From Verrucosispora sp. WMMD573 (GTDB lineage Bacteria > Actinomycetota > Actinomycetes > Mycobacteriales > Micromonosporaceae), in assembly GCF_027497175.1 (NCBI RefSeq), contig NZ_CP114901.1, positions 1,178,001 through 1,242,000 on the forward strand: a stretch of 64,000 nt of DNA, read 5' to 3'. The position numbers were made by a program, and so were the translations under genes. Below, piece by piece: positions 52,530-62,753 of the stretch; position 1 is the stretch's first letter, and the number at the start of each line of letters is the position of its first letter. Under the pieces are notes generated by a model. The model was not told the DNA's origin. It saw only the letters and a list, made by a program, of their open reading frames with translations, and did not search any database.

Positions 52530-53210
52530 TCATGGCTGGTAGCGGTAGCCCATGCCGGGTTCGGTGATCAGGTGACGCGGCCGGGTGGGGTCCGGTTCGA
52601 GTTTGCGGCGCAGCTGGGCCAGGTACTGGCGCAGATAGCCGGTTTCGGTCTCGTAACCCGGCCCCCACACGTCACGGAGCAGTTGACGTTGACTGATCAG
52701 CTTGCCCGGATTACGCAGCAGCGTTTCGAGGACTCCCCACTGCGTAGGGGTCAGTTTGATCTCGGAGCCGTCGTCACGGATGACGGTGCGGGCGGCGAGG
52801 TCGACGGTATGCCGCCCGAGCTGGACGGTGGGGCTGGCGGTATCGACCGTCGTGTGCCGGCGGGTCACGGCGCGGATGCGGGCAAGGAGTTCGTCGACGC
52901 CGAAGGGCTTGGTGACGTAGTCGTCAGCGCCGGCGTCGAGGGCGGTGACCTTGTCGTCGCTGCCGGCTCGACCGGACAGCACGATGATGGGTACGGTCGT
53001 CCAGCCGCGAAGCCCACGGATGACGTCGACGCCGTCGAGGTCGGGCAGGCCGAGGTCGAGCACGACGAGATCGGGTGGGTGGCTTCCGGCCGCCTTGAGC
53101 GCGGCGGTGCCGGTGGCGGCGACGTCGACGTCGTAGCCGCGGGCGCGCAGATTGATGCGCAGGGCACGCAGGATCTGAGGTTCGTCGTCGACGACGAGGA
53201 TCCGGGTCAT
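52530..53210 (-). CDS. kdpE: KdpE response regulator
   Basis: 226 residues: receiver domain (ILVVDDEPQILRAL, LVVLDLGLPDLDG, VLSGRAG, DDYVTKPFG) and OmpR-type winged helix (IKLTPTQWGVLETLLRNPGK, RQLLRDVWGPGYETETGYLR, MGYRYQP). Its start overlaps the kdpD stop (ATGA). It receives phosphate from KdpD and activates kdpFABC under potassium limitation or salt stress. Confidence 0.95.
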   Translation of the reverse strand: MTRILVVDDEPQILRALRINLRARGYDVDVAATGTAALKAAGSHPPDLVVLDLGLPDLDGVDVIRGLRGWTTVPIIVLSGRAGSDDKVTALDAGADDYVTKPFGVDELLARIRAVTRRHTTVDTASPTVQLGRHTVDLAARTVIRDDGSEIKLTPTQWGVLETLLRNPGKLISQRQLLRDVWGPGYETETGYLRQYLAQLRRKLEPDPTRPRHLITEPGMGYRYQP

Positions 53211-55762
53211 TCCTGCGGACCCTCCGTGACTGCGGTCGGGGTCGCGGCAGGCAGTCTCAGCACCATCGTGAGACCGCCGCCGGGGGTGGTCTCGGGATTG
53301 ATGCTGCCGCCCATGGCCTCGGCGAGCCCCCGGGACAGCGCCAGCCCGAGGCCGACGCCCGTGGTGGTGTCACGGTCACCGAGACGCTGGAACGGCAGGA
53401 ACACGTGGTCCCACTGATCCTGAGGGATGCCGGGGCCGGTGTCGATGACACGGAGTTCGACCTGACCGGAGTGGGCGCTGGCGGTGATGGTGGGTGCCTG
53501 TCCTGGTGGGCTGTGGCGCAACGCGTTCGCGACGAGGTTGACCAGCACCCGCTCCAGCAGGCCCGGATCGGCGGTGACGGCGGGCAGATCGGTGGGGATG
53601 TCGGTGCCGACGTCGACGGCGGGTGGACCGAGTTCGTCCAGCGCCCGGGGTACGACGTCCTCCAGGCCGATCGACGCGACGGTGATACCGAGTGCCCCGG
53701 CCTGTAGGCGGCTCATGTCGAGCAGATTTGCCACCAACCGGCCGAGCCGGTCGAGCGACTCGTCGGCGGTGGCCAGCAGTTCGTCCCGGTCCTCTGGATC
53801 GAACTCCACGTCCGGACTGCGCAGGCTGGACACGGCGGCCTTCGCCGAGGCGAGGGGGGTACGCAGGTCGTGGCTGACGGCGGCGAGCAGCGCGGTGCGC
53901 ATCCGGTCGGCCTCGGCCAGCGGCCGGGCGGTCGCGGCCTCCTCGGCGAGGCGCTCCTGCCGGAGCGCGACGGCGGCCTGCGCGGCGAACGCCTCGACGA
54001 TGCGCCGGTCGGCGGCCTCCAGCCGTCGGCCGCAGAGCACGACGGTGAGCCGGTCGTCCACGGGTACGGCCGTCTCGCCGGCACTCGGGGTGCAGGCTGG
54101 CGCCTCACCCACGCTGGCAACGACCCGCCAGGCGTTCTCTGCCCGATCCCGAGCCGGGTGTCCGGCCGCCTCGGCGGTCAGTTCCAGGACGCTGACCGCG
54201 CGCAGCGCGAAGGTCTCCCGGAGACGTTCCAGCAACGCCGGAAGAGGGCGCTGCCCGCGCAGGACGCTGCCGGCGACGGTGGCGAGGGTCTGCGCGTCGG
54301 CGGAGGCACGAGCCGCCTCGCGGGTCCGCCGGGCCGCCACGTCGACCACCCAGCTCACCGCGACGGCGACCCCGACGAAGACGCCAAGGGCGAGGAGATT
54401 GTCCGCCTCGGCGATGGTCAACGTGTAGAAGGGCGAGGTGAAGAACCAGTTCAGCAGCAGGGACCCGCCGAGCGCGGCGAGCAGTGCCGGCCAGAGTCCA
54501 CCGACGAGCGCGACGCCGACGACCGCAGCGAGAAAGATCAGGATGTCGTTGGTCAGGTTGAGGTTGGGCAGCGCCTTGAGCAGTGCGGTCAGGGCGGGCA
54601 TGCCCAGGATGGTGAGCGCGAACCCGTACAGCCGGCGCCGCCGGGACAGCGCGGCGGGCACCGTCGGACCGCGTCGGCCACGACCGGCCTCGGCGTGGGT
54701 GACCAGGTGTACGTCGATCGGACCGGACAGCGCGGTCGCGGTGACTCCGACCCCTCGGGAAAACAGCTGCGCGAAGCGCCCCCGGCGGCTGGCACCGAGC
54801 ACCAGTTGGGTGGCGTTGACGCCGCGGGCGAAATCCAGCAGCGCGCCGGGGATGTCGGTGCCGAGCACCTCGTGGTACGTGCCGCCCAGGCTCTCCACCA
54901 GCACCCGTTGCCGGGCGAGCTGTGCGGGGTCGGCGCCGGCGAGCCCGTCGCTGCGGGCGACGTGCACGGCGAGCAGGTCGGCGCCCTTGCCGCGAGCGGC
55001 GACGCGGGCCGCGCGCCGGATCATCGTCTCCCCCTCCGGCCCACCGGTCAGCGCGACGACAACCCGTTCACGCGCCTCCCAGGTGGCGGAGATGCCTTGT
55101 TGCGCCCGGTACGCGTCGAGCTGCTCGTCTACCTTGTCGGCGAGCCAGAGCAGCGCGAGTTCGCGCAGGGCGGTGAGGTTGCCGAGCCGGAAGTAGTTGC
55201 CGAGCGCAGCGTCGATCTTGTCCGGGCGGTAGATGTTGCCGTGGGCCATCCGACGACGTAGCGCCTCGGGAGTCATGTCGACGAGTTCTACCTGTTCGGC
55301 GGCGCGCACCACGGCGTCGGGCACCGTTTCCCGTTGGATGGCGCCGGTGATCTGGGCGACAACGTCGTTGAGCGACTCCAGGTGCTGAATGTTGACGGTG
55401 GTGAGCACCGTGATCCCGGCGGCGAGCAGTTGCTGCACGTCCTGCCAGCGCTTCTCGTTGCGGGACCCGGGAACGTTGGTGTGGGCCAGTTCGTCGACTA
55501 CGGCCACCTCGGGCCGCCGGGCGAGCACCGCGTCCAGGTCCATCTCGGTGAACTCGGCTTCCCGGTAGGTCATCGCGCGCCGGGGCACCTGTTCGAGATC
55601 GCCGATCATTGCAGCGGTGTGCGTACGGCCGTGGGTCTCGACGAGCCCGACAACCACGTCGGTGCCCCGCTCGGCGCGGCGGTGCGCCTCCTCCAGCATC
55701 GCGTACGTCTTCCCGACGCCGGGTGCGGCGCCGAGATAGATGCGCAGTTCACCTCGCGCCAC
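53207..55762 (-). CDS. kdpD: KdpD sensor histidine kinase
   Basis: 851 residues: N-terminal KdpD domain with Walker A GAAPGVGKTYAMLEE, a USP-like domain about 240-360, four membrane helices about 385-490, a GAF-like region, then HisKA (AAVSHDLRTPLASAKAAVSS) and HATPase (NLVANALRHSP, DTGPGIP, GVGLGLALS). This is the full family layout. The GTG at 55762 follows AGGAGGGG. A terminator-like hairpin separates it from kdpC, so it may be transcribed at a lower level than the pump genes. Confidence 0.95.
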   Translation of the reverse strand: MARGELRIYLGAAPGVGKTYAMLEEAHRRAERGTDVVVGLVETHGRTHTAAMIGDLEQVPRRAMTYREAEFTEMDLDAVLARRPEVAVVDELAHTNVPGSRNEKRWQDVQQLLAAGITVLTTVNIQHLESLNDVVAQITGAIQRETVPDAVVRAAEQVELVDMTPEALRRRMAHGNIYRPDKIDAALGNYFRLGNLTALRELALLWLADKVDEQLDAYRAQQGISATWEARERVVVALTGGPEGETMIRRAARVAARGKGADLLAVHVARSDGLAGADPAQLARQRVLVESLGGTYHEVLGTDIPGALLDFARGVNATQLVLGASRRGRFAQLFSRGVGVTATALSGPIDVHLVTHAEAGRGRRGPTVPAALSRRRRLYGFALTILGMPALTALLKALPNLNLTNDILIFLAAVVGVALVGGLWPALLAALGGSLLLNWFFTSPFYTLTIAEADNLLALGVFVGVAVAVSWVVDVAARRTREAARASADAQTLATVAGSVLRGQRPLPALLERLRETFALRAVSVLELTAEAAGHPARDRAENAWRVVASVGEAPACTPSAGETAVPVDDRLTVVLCGRRLEAADRRIVEAFAAQAAVALRQERLAEEAATARPLAEADRMRTALLAAVSHDLRTPLASAKAAVSSLRSPDVEFDPEDRDELLATADESLDRLGRLVANLLDMSRLQAGALGITVASIGLEDVVPRALDELGPPAVDVGTDIPTDLPAVTADPGLLERVLVNLVANALRHSPPGQAPTITASAHSGQVELRVIDTGPGIPQDQWDHVFLPFQRLGDRDTTTGVGLGLALSRGLAEAMGGSINPETTPGGGLTMVLRLPAATPTAVTEGPQE

Positions 55763-55780
55763 CGCACCCCTCCTCGCTCG

Positions 55781-55823
55781 AAGAAAGGGCCCCTGCCATC
55801 GCCATTTGTACCGCAAGGGGCCC
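55781..55823 (-). terminator. intrinsic terminator between kdpC and kdpD
   Basis: On the minus strand GGGCCCCT and AGGGGCCC form perfect 8-bp arms around a 21-base loop and are followed by TTTCTT. It lies in the 72-base gap after kdpC. It would reduce read-through into kdpDE, or mark the end of the pump operon. Confidence 0.75.
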
Positions 55824-55834
55824 TGCCGGACAGC

Positions 55835-56719
55835 TCAGCGGGCGGGGAACTCCCGGTCGAGCGCCAGGTTGAGTTCCAGCACGTTGACCCCGGGCTCGCC
55901 CAGGAAGCCGAGCGACCTGCCGGTGGTGTGTTCCGCCACCAGACGACCGACCGCGGCGGGGTCCGCGGCGCGCTCGCGCGCCACCCGACTCACCTGCAAC
56001 TCGGCGTACGCCGGGGAGATGTGTGGGTCGAGTCCGCTGCCGCTGGCCGTGACGGCGTCGGTGGGGACCGCGGGGTCGGCCGGAGCGTCACCCCGGATCG
56101 GGGTGGCCAACCCACCGGCGGCGACGTAGTCCTCACCGGGCTGGGCCAGTTCCACCGGCACGCCCTCGTAGCTGGTGAGAAACGGGGTGGCCGGCGCCAC
56201 CTGGTTGACGCTGACCACCCGGGTCACCGGCCCGCTCAGTCCGTCTGCGCGGAACACCGCGAGCACCGCGCCGACCCCGTCGACAGTGCAGTAGGGGCGG
56301 CGTCCGTCCACTCGTTCCAGTTCGCCGACCGCCCTGCTGCGCTCACAGACCTGGGTGAGCAGGCTCTGCGTCGACTCCTCGGGGTCCGCGGCGATGGTGT
56401 CGACCACACTTTCCGGGCCGAGGTTGCTGGCAGCGGTCGCGGTGGGGTCGTAGCCGTCACCGGCGGCGGACGGACGGGACTGGAAGTAGCGCGGGACGGG
56501 GTTGCCGTCCGGGTCGGTGAAGGACTGCCCGATCAGCGCGCTGCCGACGGTCCGCCCGTCGGCGGTCAGCAGCGATCCGTCCGCTCGGTCGGCGAGGCCG
56601 GGTAGCCGACCGACGGCGACGAGCGCGAGGGGGTAGGCGAAGCCGAGCAGGATGGTGAAGACGAGTAACGCGCGCAGCGCGGCGAGGTGTCGGGCGAGCC
56701 AGGTGGGCAGGCGCATCAC
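55835..56719 (-). CDS. kdpC: potassium-transporting ATPase KdpC subunit
   Basis: 294 residues with one N-terminal membrane helix ([19 protein letters not shown]) and the conserved periplasmic blocks [24 protein letters not shown] and [16 protein letters not shown]. KdpC stabilises the KdpFABC complex and raises ATP affinity. It is about 100 residues longer than the E. coli protein because of an insert between SNLGP and DAVTAS (about residues 105-200, containing [17 protein letters not shown]). The GTG at 56719 overlaps the kdpB stop; ATG at 56716 is an alternative. Confidence 0.93.
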   Translation of the reverse strand: MMRLPTWLARHLAALRALLVFTILLGFAYPLALVAVGRLPGLADRADGSLLTADGRTVGSALIGQSFTDPDGNPVPRYFQSRPSAAGDGYDPTATAASNLGPESVVDTIAADPEESTQSLLTQVCERSRAVGELERVDGRRPYCTVDGVGAVLAVFRADGLSGPVTRVVSVNQVAPATPFLTSYEGVPVELAQPGEDYVAAGGLATPIRGDAPADPAVPTDAVTASGSGLDPHISPAYAELQVSRVARERAADPAAVGRLVAEHTTGRSLGFLGEPGVNVLELNLALDREFPAR

Positions 56720-58923
56720 GAGATCCCTGGGATGAGCTGGATGAGCAGGTCGATGAGTTTGATGCCGACGAACGGCACCACGATGCCGCCGAGTCCGTAG
56801 ACCAGCAGGTTGCGGCCGAGCAGCTTCGACGCGGCGGCCGGCCGGTAACGCACGCCGCGCAGAGCGAGTGGGATCAACGCGACGATGATGATCGCGTTGA
56901 AGACGACCGCCGCGAGGATCGCCGACTCGGGGCTGGACAGCCGCATGATGTTGAGGGCGTCCAGACTGGGGTAGATGCCGGCGAACATGGCCGGGATGAT
57001 CGCGAAGTACTTCGCGATGTCGTTGGAGATGCTGAACGTGGTCAACGCCCCGCGCGTGATCAGCAGTTGTTTGCCGATCTCCACGATCTCGATCAGCTTG
57101 GTCGGGTCCGAGTCGAGGTCGACCATGTTGCCGGCCTCCTTGGCGGCCGACGTACCGGTGTTCATGGCGACACCGACGTCGGCCTGGGCGAGCGCCGGAG
57201 CGTCGTTGGTGCCGTCGCCGGTCATCGCGACCAGCCGGCCGCCCTGCTGCTCCTTACGGATCAGGGCGAGCTTGTCCTCCGGAGTGGCCTCGGAGAGGTA
57301 GTCGTCGACCCCCGCCTCGTCGGCGATGGCCTTGGCGGTGCGCGGGTTGTCACCGGTGATCATCACGGTCCGGATGCCCATCGCGCGCATCTCGTCGAAC
57401 CGCTCCCTCATGCCGGCCTTCACCACGTCCTTGAGGTGGATGACACCCAGGGCGCGGGCAGGTTCGCCGTCGACGTGCTCGGCGACGACCAGCGGGGTAC
57501 CGCCGAGGCCGCTGATCTCGTCGACGATCTGGCCGACCTGTTCGGTGGGGTGACCGCCGTTCTCGCGTACCCACTTCATGACCGCGGCGGCGGCGCCCTT
57601 GCGGATGCGGCGGCTGCCGCCGCTGTCCGCCGTTCCGAGGTCGACGCCGCTCATCCGGGTCTGCGCGGTGAAGGGCACGAAGGTGGCCTGCGGGATCAGT
57701 CCCGGCTTCCGCTCGCGCAGACCGAACTCGTTCTTGGCCAGCACCACCACCGAGCGGCCCTCGGGGGTCTCGTCGGCGAGGCTGGACAGCTGCGCGGCGT
57801 CGGCGACGGTCTCCGACGGCACCCCCTCGACCGGGACGAACTCGGCAGCCTGCCGGTTGCCCAGGGTGATGGTGCCGGTCTTGTCCAGCAGCAGTGTGTT
57901 CACGTCACCGGCGGCCTCGACCGCCCGGCCGCTCACGGCGAGCACGTTGCGTTGCACGAGCCGGTCCATGCCGGCGATGCCGATCGCCGACAGCAGCGCC
58001 CCGATCGTGGTCGGGATCAGGCAGACCAGCAGCGACACCAGCACGATCCCGCTGACTCCGGCGTCGGTGATCGCGCCGGTGTCCGCGGCGGCGGCCTGGA
58101 ATTCCTTGGCGAAGATGGCCAGCGGCTGGAGGGTGACGACGGCCAGCAGGAAGATGATCGTAAGCGCGGCGAGCAGGATGTTGAGCGCGATCTCGTTCGG
58201 GGTCTTCTGCCGGTTCGCGCCCTCGACCAGGTTGATCATCCGGTCGATGAAGCTCTCTCCCGGCTTCTGCGTGATCGTCACGACGATCCGATCGGAGAGC
58301 ACCTTCGTGCCACCGGTGACCGCGCTGCGGTCGCCGCCGGACTCCCGGATCACCGGGGCGGACTCACCGGTGATGGCCGACTCGTCGACGCTTGCGATGC
58401 CCTCCACCACGTCCCCGTCGCCGGGGATGATCTCGCCAGCCTCGATCACGACGATGTCGCCCTGCTTCAGCTGTGGAGCGGGCACCGACTCGGTGCGGTA
58501 GGTGCCGGGGGCGGCGCCCGGGGTCCAACCGAGGGCGCGGGTGGCGACGGTGTCGGTCTTCGCCTTGCGCAGGGCGGCGGCCTGCGCCCTGCCCCGCCCC
58601 TCGGCCACGGCTTCGGCCAGGTTGGCGAAGATGACGGTCAGCCACAGCCACCCGGTGATCGCGACCGCGAACACCGATGGGTCCGCCACCGTGAGAACGG
58701 TGGTGAAGAGCGCCCCGATCTCGACGATCAGCATGACCGGGTTGCGCCAGAGGGTGCGCGGATCCAGCTTGCGCAGCGCGTCCGGCAGCGCCTTGAGCAT
58801 CTGCTTCGGGTCGAGCAGGCCGCCGCCGACCCGGTTGCCCTGGGTGGCCGGGGTGCCGGCGGTCGCCGCGTCGGCGGTGCCGTGTGGCGCCGGCGTGGAG
58901 GTGGTCATGTCCTGCTTTCTCAT
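56716..58923 (-). CDS. kdpB: potassium-transporting P-type ATPase KdpB subunit
   Basis: 735 residues, the catalytic subunit. It shows the phosphorylation motif [12 protein letters not shown] near residue 345, the TGES actuator loop ([10 protein letters not shown]), [19 protein letters not shown] in the hinge region, and the membrane helices expected for KdpB. The N-terminus has a 45-residue Thr/Ala/Pro-rich extension. ATG at 58923 is used; ATG at 58908 (MTTST) is an alternative, and neither has a strong ribosome site, so translation is probably coupled to kdpA, which ends 5 bases upstream. Confidence 0.95.
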   Translation of the reverse strand: MRKQDMTTSTPAPHGTADAATAGTPATQGNRVGGGLLDPKQMLKALPDALRKLDPRTLWRNPVMLIVEIGALFTTVLTVADPSVFAVAITGWLWLTVIFANLAEAVAEGRGRAQAAALRKAKTDTVATRALGWTPGAAPGTYRTESVPAPQLKQGDIVVIEAGEIIPGDGDVVEGIASVDESAITGESAPVIRESGGDRSAVTGGTKVLSDRIVVTITQKPGESFIDRMINLVEGANRQKTPNEIALNILLAALTIIFLLAVVTLQPLAIFAKEFQAAAADTGAITDAGVSGIVLVSLLVCLIPTTIGALLSAIGIAGMDRLVQRNVLAVSGRAVEAAGDVNTLLLDKTGTITLGNRQAAEFVPVEGVPSETVADAAQLSSLADETPEGRSVVVLAKNEFGLRERKPGLIPQATFVPFTAQTRMSGVDLGTADSGGSRRIRKGAAAAVMKWVRENGGHPTEQVGQIVDEISGLGGTPLVVAEHVDGEPARALGVIHLKDVVKAGMRERFDEMRAMGIRTVMITGDNPRTAKAIADEAGVDDYLSEATPEDKLALIRKEQQGGRLVAMTGDGTNDAPALAQADVGVAMNTGTSAAKEAGNMVDLDSDPTKLIEIVEIGKQLLITRGALTTFSISNDIAKYFAIIPAMFAGIYPSLDALNIMRLSSPESAILAAVVFNAIIIVALIPLALRGVRYRPAAASKLLGRNLLVYGLGGIVVPFVGIKLIDLLIQLIPGIS

Positions 58924-58928
58924 GATGG

Positions 58929-60584
58929 TCACAGCCCTTCGGCCAGCGGGCCGAGCGCGAGGGCGGGAAGGAAGGTCAGCGCGACGAGGATCACCGTGAC
59001 TCCGACGACCAGCCCGACGAACAGCGGCCGGTGCGTGGGCAGGGTGCCCTCGGAGGCGGGGGTGGGTTGCTGGCGCGCGAGGGAGCCGGCCAGGGCGAGC
59101 ACGAGGATGATCGGCAAGAACCGGCCGAGCAGCATGCACAGTCCCAGCGCCGTGTTCCACCACGGCGTGCTCACGGTGATACCGGCGAACGCGGAGCCGT
59201 TGTTGTTGCTCGCCGAGGTGAACGCGTAGAGCACCTCGGACAGGGCGTGCGGCCCGACGTTGAGCGCCGTCGAGTTGTTGCCGGTGGCAAACGCCGCAGC
59301 CGAGCCGACAAGCACCAGTGCGGGAGTGATCAGGAAGTAGAGCGAGGCGAGCTTGATCTCCCGCGAGCCGATCTTCTTGCCGACGTACTCCGGAGTCCGG
59401 CCGACCATCAGCCCGGCGACGAACACGGTGATCACCGCCAGGATCAGCAGGCCGTACAGGCCGGCGCCCACCCCACCGGGCGCCACCTCGCCGAGCATCA
59501 TGTTGACCAGTGGCATCATCCCGCCCAGCGCGGTGTACGAGTCGTGGAACGAGTTGACCGCGCCGGTCGAGGTAAGCGTGGTCGCGGCGGCGAAGGTGGC
59601 CGAGTTCGACACGTCGAACCGGACCTCCTTGCCTTCGAGGGCCGCGCCAACCGCCTGCGGAACCGTGCCGTCGCCGGTCAGCTCGAAGACATTGGTCAGA
59701 GCGACACTGGCGATCGCCAGGATTGCCATCACCGCGACGATCGCGTAGCCCTGCCGCACCTGGCCGACCATCCGGCCGAAGACCCGGGGCAGGGAGAACG
59801 GGATCACCAACAGCAGGAAGACTTCCAGCCAGTTCGTCCAGGTGGTCGGGTTCTCGAACGGGTGGGCGCTGTTGACGTTGTAGAAACCGCCACCGTTGGT
59901 GCCCAGCTCCTTGATGACCTCCTGGCTGGCCACCGGCCCACCGGTGATGGTCTGGCTCCCGCCGGTCAGGGTGGTGATCTCGGTGCCCGCTGACAGGTTC
60001 TGCACCACCCCGCCGGCCATCAACACGATCGCGCCGAGCACCGAGATCGGCAGCAGGATCCGCAGCGTGATCCGGGTCAGGTCGACCCAGAAGTTGCCCA
60101 GATCGCCGGTCCGGCTGCGGGCGAAGCCCCGGACCAGAGCCACCGCCACCGCGATGCCCACGGCGGCGGAGACGAAGTTCTGTACCGCCAGACCGGCCAT
60201 CTGTACCAGGTGACCCATTGTCGACTCGCCCGAGTACCACTGCCAGTTCGTGTTGGTCACGAACGACACCGCCGTGTTCCACGCACCGTGCGCCAACACC
60301 GGGTCGAGGCCGAGCGACAGCCACAGGTGGTTCTGCAGCCGCATGAACCCGTACAGGAACAGGATCGAGATGGCGGAGAAGGCGAGCACGGCACGGGCGT
60401 ACACACCCCAGGTCTGCTCGGCGGCCGGATTGACCCCGACCATCCGGTAGGCGATCCGCTCGACCCGGGTGTGCCGGGTCCCGGACACCACCCGAAACAG
60501 GTAGTCGCCGAGCGGCCGGTGGACGGCGGCCAGCGCCACCACCAGCGAGAGGATGAACAGCACGCCGGCTGTGGTCACGGTCAT
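58929..60584 (-). CDS. kdpA: potassium-transporting ATPase KdpA subunit
   Basis: 551 residues with about ten membrane helices and the four selectivity-filter-like loops of KdpA ([60 protein letters not shown]). KdpA is the potassium-selective channel subunit of KdpFABC. Its ATG overlaps the kdpF stop (TGATG), so the pump subunits are translated in sequence. Confidence 0.96.
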   Translation of the reverse strand: MTVTTAGVLFILSLVVALAAVHRPLGDYLFRVVSGTRHTRVERIAYRMVGVNPAAEQTWGVYARAVLAFSAISILFLYGFMRLQNHLWLSLGLDPVLAHGAWNTAVSFVTNTNWQWYSGESTMGHLVQMAGLAVQNFVSAAVGIAVAVALVRGFARSRTGDLGNFWVDLTRITLRILLPISVLGAIVLMAGGVVQNLSAGTEITTLTGGSQTITGGPVASQEVIKELGTNGGGFYNVNSAHPFENPTTWTNWLEVFLLLVIPFSLPRVFGRMVGQVRQGYAIVAVMAILAIASVALTNVFELTGDGTVPQAVGAALEGKEVRFDVSNSATFAAATTLTSTGAVNSFHDSYTALGGMMPLVNMMLGEVAPGGVGAGLYGLLILAVITVFVAGLMVGRTPEYVGKKIGSREIKLASLYFLITPALVLVGSAAAFATGNNSTALNVGPHALSEVLYAFTSASNNNGSAFAGITVSTPWWNTALGLCMLLGRFLPIILVLALAGSLARQQPTPASEGTLPTHRPLFVGLVVGVTVILVALTFLPALALGPLAEGL

Positions 60585-60673
60585 CAGAAGCGCTCTGGGA
60601 AGAGCAGGGCGACCACCAGGAACACGGCCAGACCGATCGCCAGCACCAGACCGACGGTGTTGACGGCGCTCAC
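60584..60673 (-). CDS. kdpF: KdpF small membrane subunit
   Basis: A 29-residue single-helix protein: GTG start, then [20 protein letters not shown] and ALLFPERF. Length, position just before kdpA and the hydrophobic pattern match KdpF, which binds and stabilises the complex. Its start lies within the stop codon of the upstream 27-residue gene (GTGA) and its stop overlaps the kdpA start (TGATG). Confidence 0.93.
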   Translation of the reverse strand: MSAVNTVGLVLAIGLAVFLVVALLFPERF

Positions 60674-60753
60674 AGCTTCTCCACGCTCCTCACCACCAGG
60701 GCGAGCGCCGCGAACAGCGCGACCGTCACCAGCACGAACACCACGTCAGACAC
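60670..60753 (-). CDS. 27-residue membrane peptide leading the kdp operon
   Basis: GTG start, reading [20 protein letters not shown] then RSVEKL. It is one hydrophobic helix with a short basic end. GAGGAG lies six bases before the start, the best ribosome site in the operon, and the stop overlaps the kdpF start. Small peptides of this kind precede kdpF in other actinobacteria. It could be a second KdpF-like subunit or a peptide that loads ribosomes onto the operon. Confidence 0.8.
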   Translation of the reverse strand: MSDVVFVLVTVALFAALALVVRSVEKL

Positions 60754-60760
60754 GTCTGAC
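60745..60760. promoter_or_regulatory. inverted repeat over the start of the kdp leader gene
   Basis: GTCAGAC-AC-GTCTGAC has perfect 7-bp arms and covers the bases from just after the GAGGAG site through the first codons. As RNA it could hide the start codon; as DNA it could be an operator. Confidence 0.4.
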
Positions 60761-60870
60761 TCCTCATTCCGGAACAGGTCCCGCGCGACCGCCATCCGGC
60801 CGCGCCGGGCAATCACAACGCCACTCGCCCCTAGACGACAGGGGCTATAACGCGACCATCACGGGGGACC

Positions 60871-60915
60871 GGCGTTTCTTAACGCCCTTTTCACGCCACC
60901 ACCCGATCGGGTGGT
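60871..60915. promoter_or_regulatory. two inverted repeats upstream of kdp
   Basis: GGCGTT-TCTT-AACGCC (60871-60886) and the perfect 18-base palindrome ACCACCCGATCGGGTGGT (60898-60915) lie 118-162 bases before the first kdp gene. They are the best operator candidates in the 60754-61162 gap, which holds no supported gene. KdpE binding here is a guess. A weaker repeat GCTAA-6-TTAGC is at 61065-61080. Confidence 0.45.
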
Positions 60916-61162
60916 CCGGGACACAACGGACACCGCTGCCGGACCGGTGGCCGCGCCGGCCCGCCGGCCGTCCCCGGTGTCGGGCCGCGACCAGGAGCGA
61001 TTGATCACGTAACACCGCCGCAACACTCTTGACCCCCGGAGGTGAGCCCGGCCACCCTGCCGAGGCTAATTCGATTTAGCTGACTGCCGTGGCCGGCCGG
61101 GTCATCCACATCGGGCAGGGAGCACCTCAGCGGCTGCGGGTTCGCTGACGAGCGGGCATGGT

Positions 61163-61188
61163 GGGCCGGCGACGTCCGCCGTCGGCCC
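61163..61188 (-). terminator. terminator of the PHP hydrolase gene
   Basis: GGGCCG and CGGCCC outer arms plus inner pairing enclose a short loop, 29 bases after the stop codon at 61217. Confidence 0.6.
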
Positions 61189-61216
61189 ACGCGCGTGACC
61201 GGAGGGACGGTTGCGT

Positions 61217-62488
61217 TCAGGGGCGTAGCCACCACGGGCTGGTGTACGCCACTCCGAAGTCGTTGCACGGGTGACCAGCCGGCCCGGGAGTGCCGTTGGG
61301 CAGGGACGGATCGGAGATCCGGAGCACCACCCAGTCGCCGTCGGCGACGTTGAGTGGCACCGTGAAGTCGGTGACCCGACCGTTTACCGTGTCGACGACG
61401 TCGACGACGGTCGGCGCGGAGGTACCGGGTCGCAGGACCTGGATCCGTAGCGGCTTTCCGTCCCAGGCCGAGCCGCGGTCGAGGTCCAGCAGGAACCGTA
61501 CGTCGCCGGAGGTCACGTTCAGCACGCCACCCATGCGTACGCCGTTGGCCGTGGCATCCACCCGCAGGCCGGAGACGCGGGTGGCGAAGGAACGACGGGC
61601 CGCCATCGCCTCGAACACCCCGGCCCGGGTGTTCTCGGTGACCCACAGGCCGCTGCGCCCCTTACCCTCGTGGAAACCCCAGGTGGTGCCGTGCTCGTCG
61701 GTGACGCCCGTGAGGCCCGGCCGCCAGCCGGCGTTGAGGCAGGCCACCAGCGGCGACGTCATCCCGGACGACCAGCCTTCGAACAGGTAGTCGTCGGTGC
61801 GATTGAACATCTCCAACCCCACCAGCTGGTCCCGGGCCGCGGCGTTGAACGAGAAGTTGTCGAACCGGCCCAGCTCACGGCCGGGGTGGTTGAAGCTGGC
61901 CAGCCCGCCCGGCCGACCCGTCAGCCAGCGGTACAGGCTGCCGGTGCTGCCGGCCCGCCACAGGTCGGCGAAGTCGGCGGTGTTCCACACGTTGATGTGC
62001 CCCTGCAACGGATGGGACCACTCGAATCCGCGGATCGCGGTGAACTGGCCCGGGTCGTTCGCAGCGTTGGCGAGGTCACCGGTGGTCCGCCACTCGGAGG
62101 AACTGATCCCGTCGATGGCGAAGAGCGTGGCGTGGTCGGTCAGCGCGGCGACGTCCAGACCGGCCTCGCGCATCGAGGCGAACGCGGCCTCGGGGCTGCC
62201 GTCGCCGTCCGACGCGACGGTGTGGTTGTGCATGTCGGCGTGGACCAGCATCGTGCCCTGGGTGACCAGGGAGGTCCGAGCGGCGCCGGCCGCCGCGGTC
62301 GGGGCGTTGGCCATCGTCGTGCTGGCCGCCCGGGCCGGGGTCGGCAGCGCGGCCAGCATCAGCGCGCCGCCGGTGCCGGCCAGCAGCGCCCGTCGGCCAA
62401 GCATCGGCGCGACGTTGACCTGACCGTACGGCACCTCGCCGGTGGGTCGGTGGTCGTGGTGACAGTGATGGGGGTGATGTCCGCTCAT
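61217..62488 (-). CDS. Tat-exported PHP-fold (CehA/McbA-type) metallohydrolase
   Basis: 423 residues. The N-terminus is His-rich (SGHHPHHCHHDH), then LGRRALLAGTGGALMLAAL, a twin-arginine-type signal. The PHP domain shows HADMHNHTVASDGDGSPEAA, LTDHA, EWSHPLQGHINVWN and FNHPGRE, which give the His/Asp/Glu metal ligands, and TDEHGTTWG. The C-terminal 120 residues are a beta-sandwich. CehA/McbA relatives hydrolyse carbamate or phosphoester bonds. The ATG at 62488 lacks a strong ribosome site. The His-rich leader could bind metal before export. Substrate unknown. Confidence 0.82.
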   Translation of the reverse strand: MSGHHPHHCHHDHRPTGEVPYGQVNVAPMLGRRALLAGTGGALMLAALPTPARAASTTMANAPTAAAGAARTSLVTQGTMLVHADMHNHTVASDGDGSPEAAFASMREAGLDVAALTDHATLFAIDGISSSEWRTTGDLANAANDPGQFTAIRGFEWSHPLQGHINVWNTADFADLWRAGSTGSLYRWLTGRPGGLASFNHPGRELGRFDNFSFNAAARDQLVGLEMFNRTDDYLFEGWSSGMTSPLVACLNAGWRPGLTGVTDEHGTTWGFHEGKGRSGLWVTENTRAGVFEAMAARRSFATRVSGLRVDATANGVRMGGVLNVTSGDVRFLLDLDRGSAWDGKPLRIQVLRPGTSAPTVVDVVDTVNGRVTDFTVPLNVADGDWVVLRISDPSLPNGTPGPAGHPCNDFGVAYTSPWWLRP

Positions 62489-62660
62489 AGGCAAACATGA
62501 ACATGTCTCTACTAGACGATGCCACCAAGCTGGGTCATCGTTCAGGCGAACACCTGCCGTACAGAGCTTCCCCGGCCCCGACCGACGCCTGGCAGCATGC
62601 GAGCAGCCCGGCAGCTCACAGCCAGGGGAGCCATCCGCCGTCGACTGGAAACGCCGACTG

Positions 62661-62688
62661 GCCGATGGCCAGGAGAACGGCCATCGGC
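62661..62688 (-). terminator. terminator of the arsR-like gene
   Basis: GCCGATGGCC and GGCCATCGGC are perfect 10-bp arms with an 8-base loop, downstream of the gene that ends at 62754. The rest of the 62489-62753 gap shows no gene. Confidence 0.82.
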
Positions 62689-62753
62689 TCAGTGACGTGC
62701 CGCAGGACAGGCGCCGGTTCAGCCGGATCGGCGACCGGTCTTCGACGGCCCCG

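Noticed and set aside
57067..59229. Plus-strand open frame of 720 codons opposite kdpB
   Set aside because: Antisense shadow of kdpB with no recognisable motif.
58924..60324. Extension of kdpB upstream as one 1200-residue protein
   Set aside because: The frame stays open through kdpA in another phase, but that part has no protein-like composition and overlaps a certain kdpA gene.
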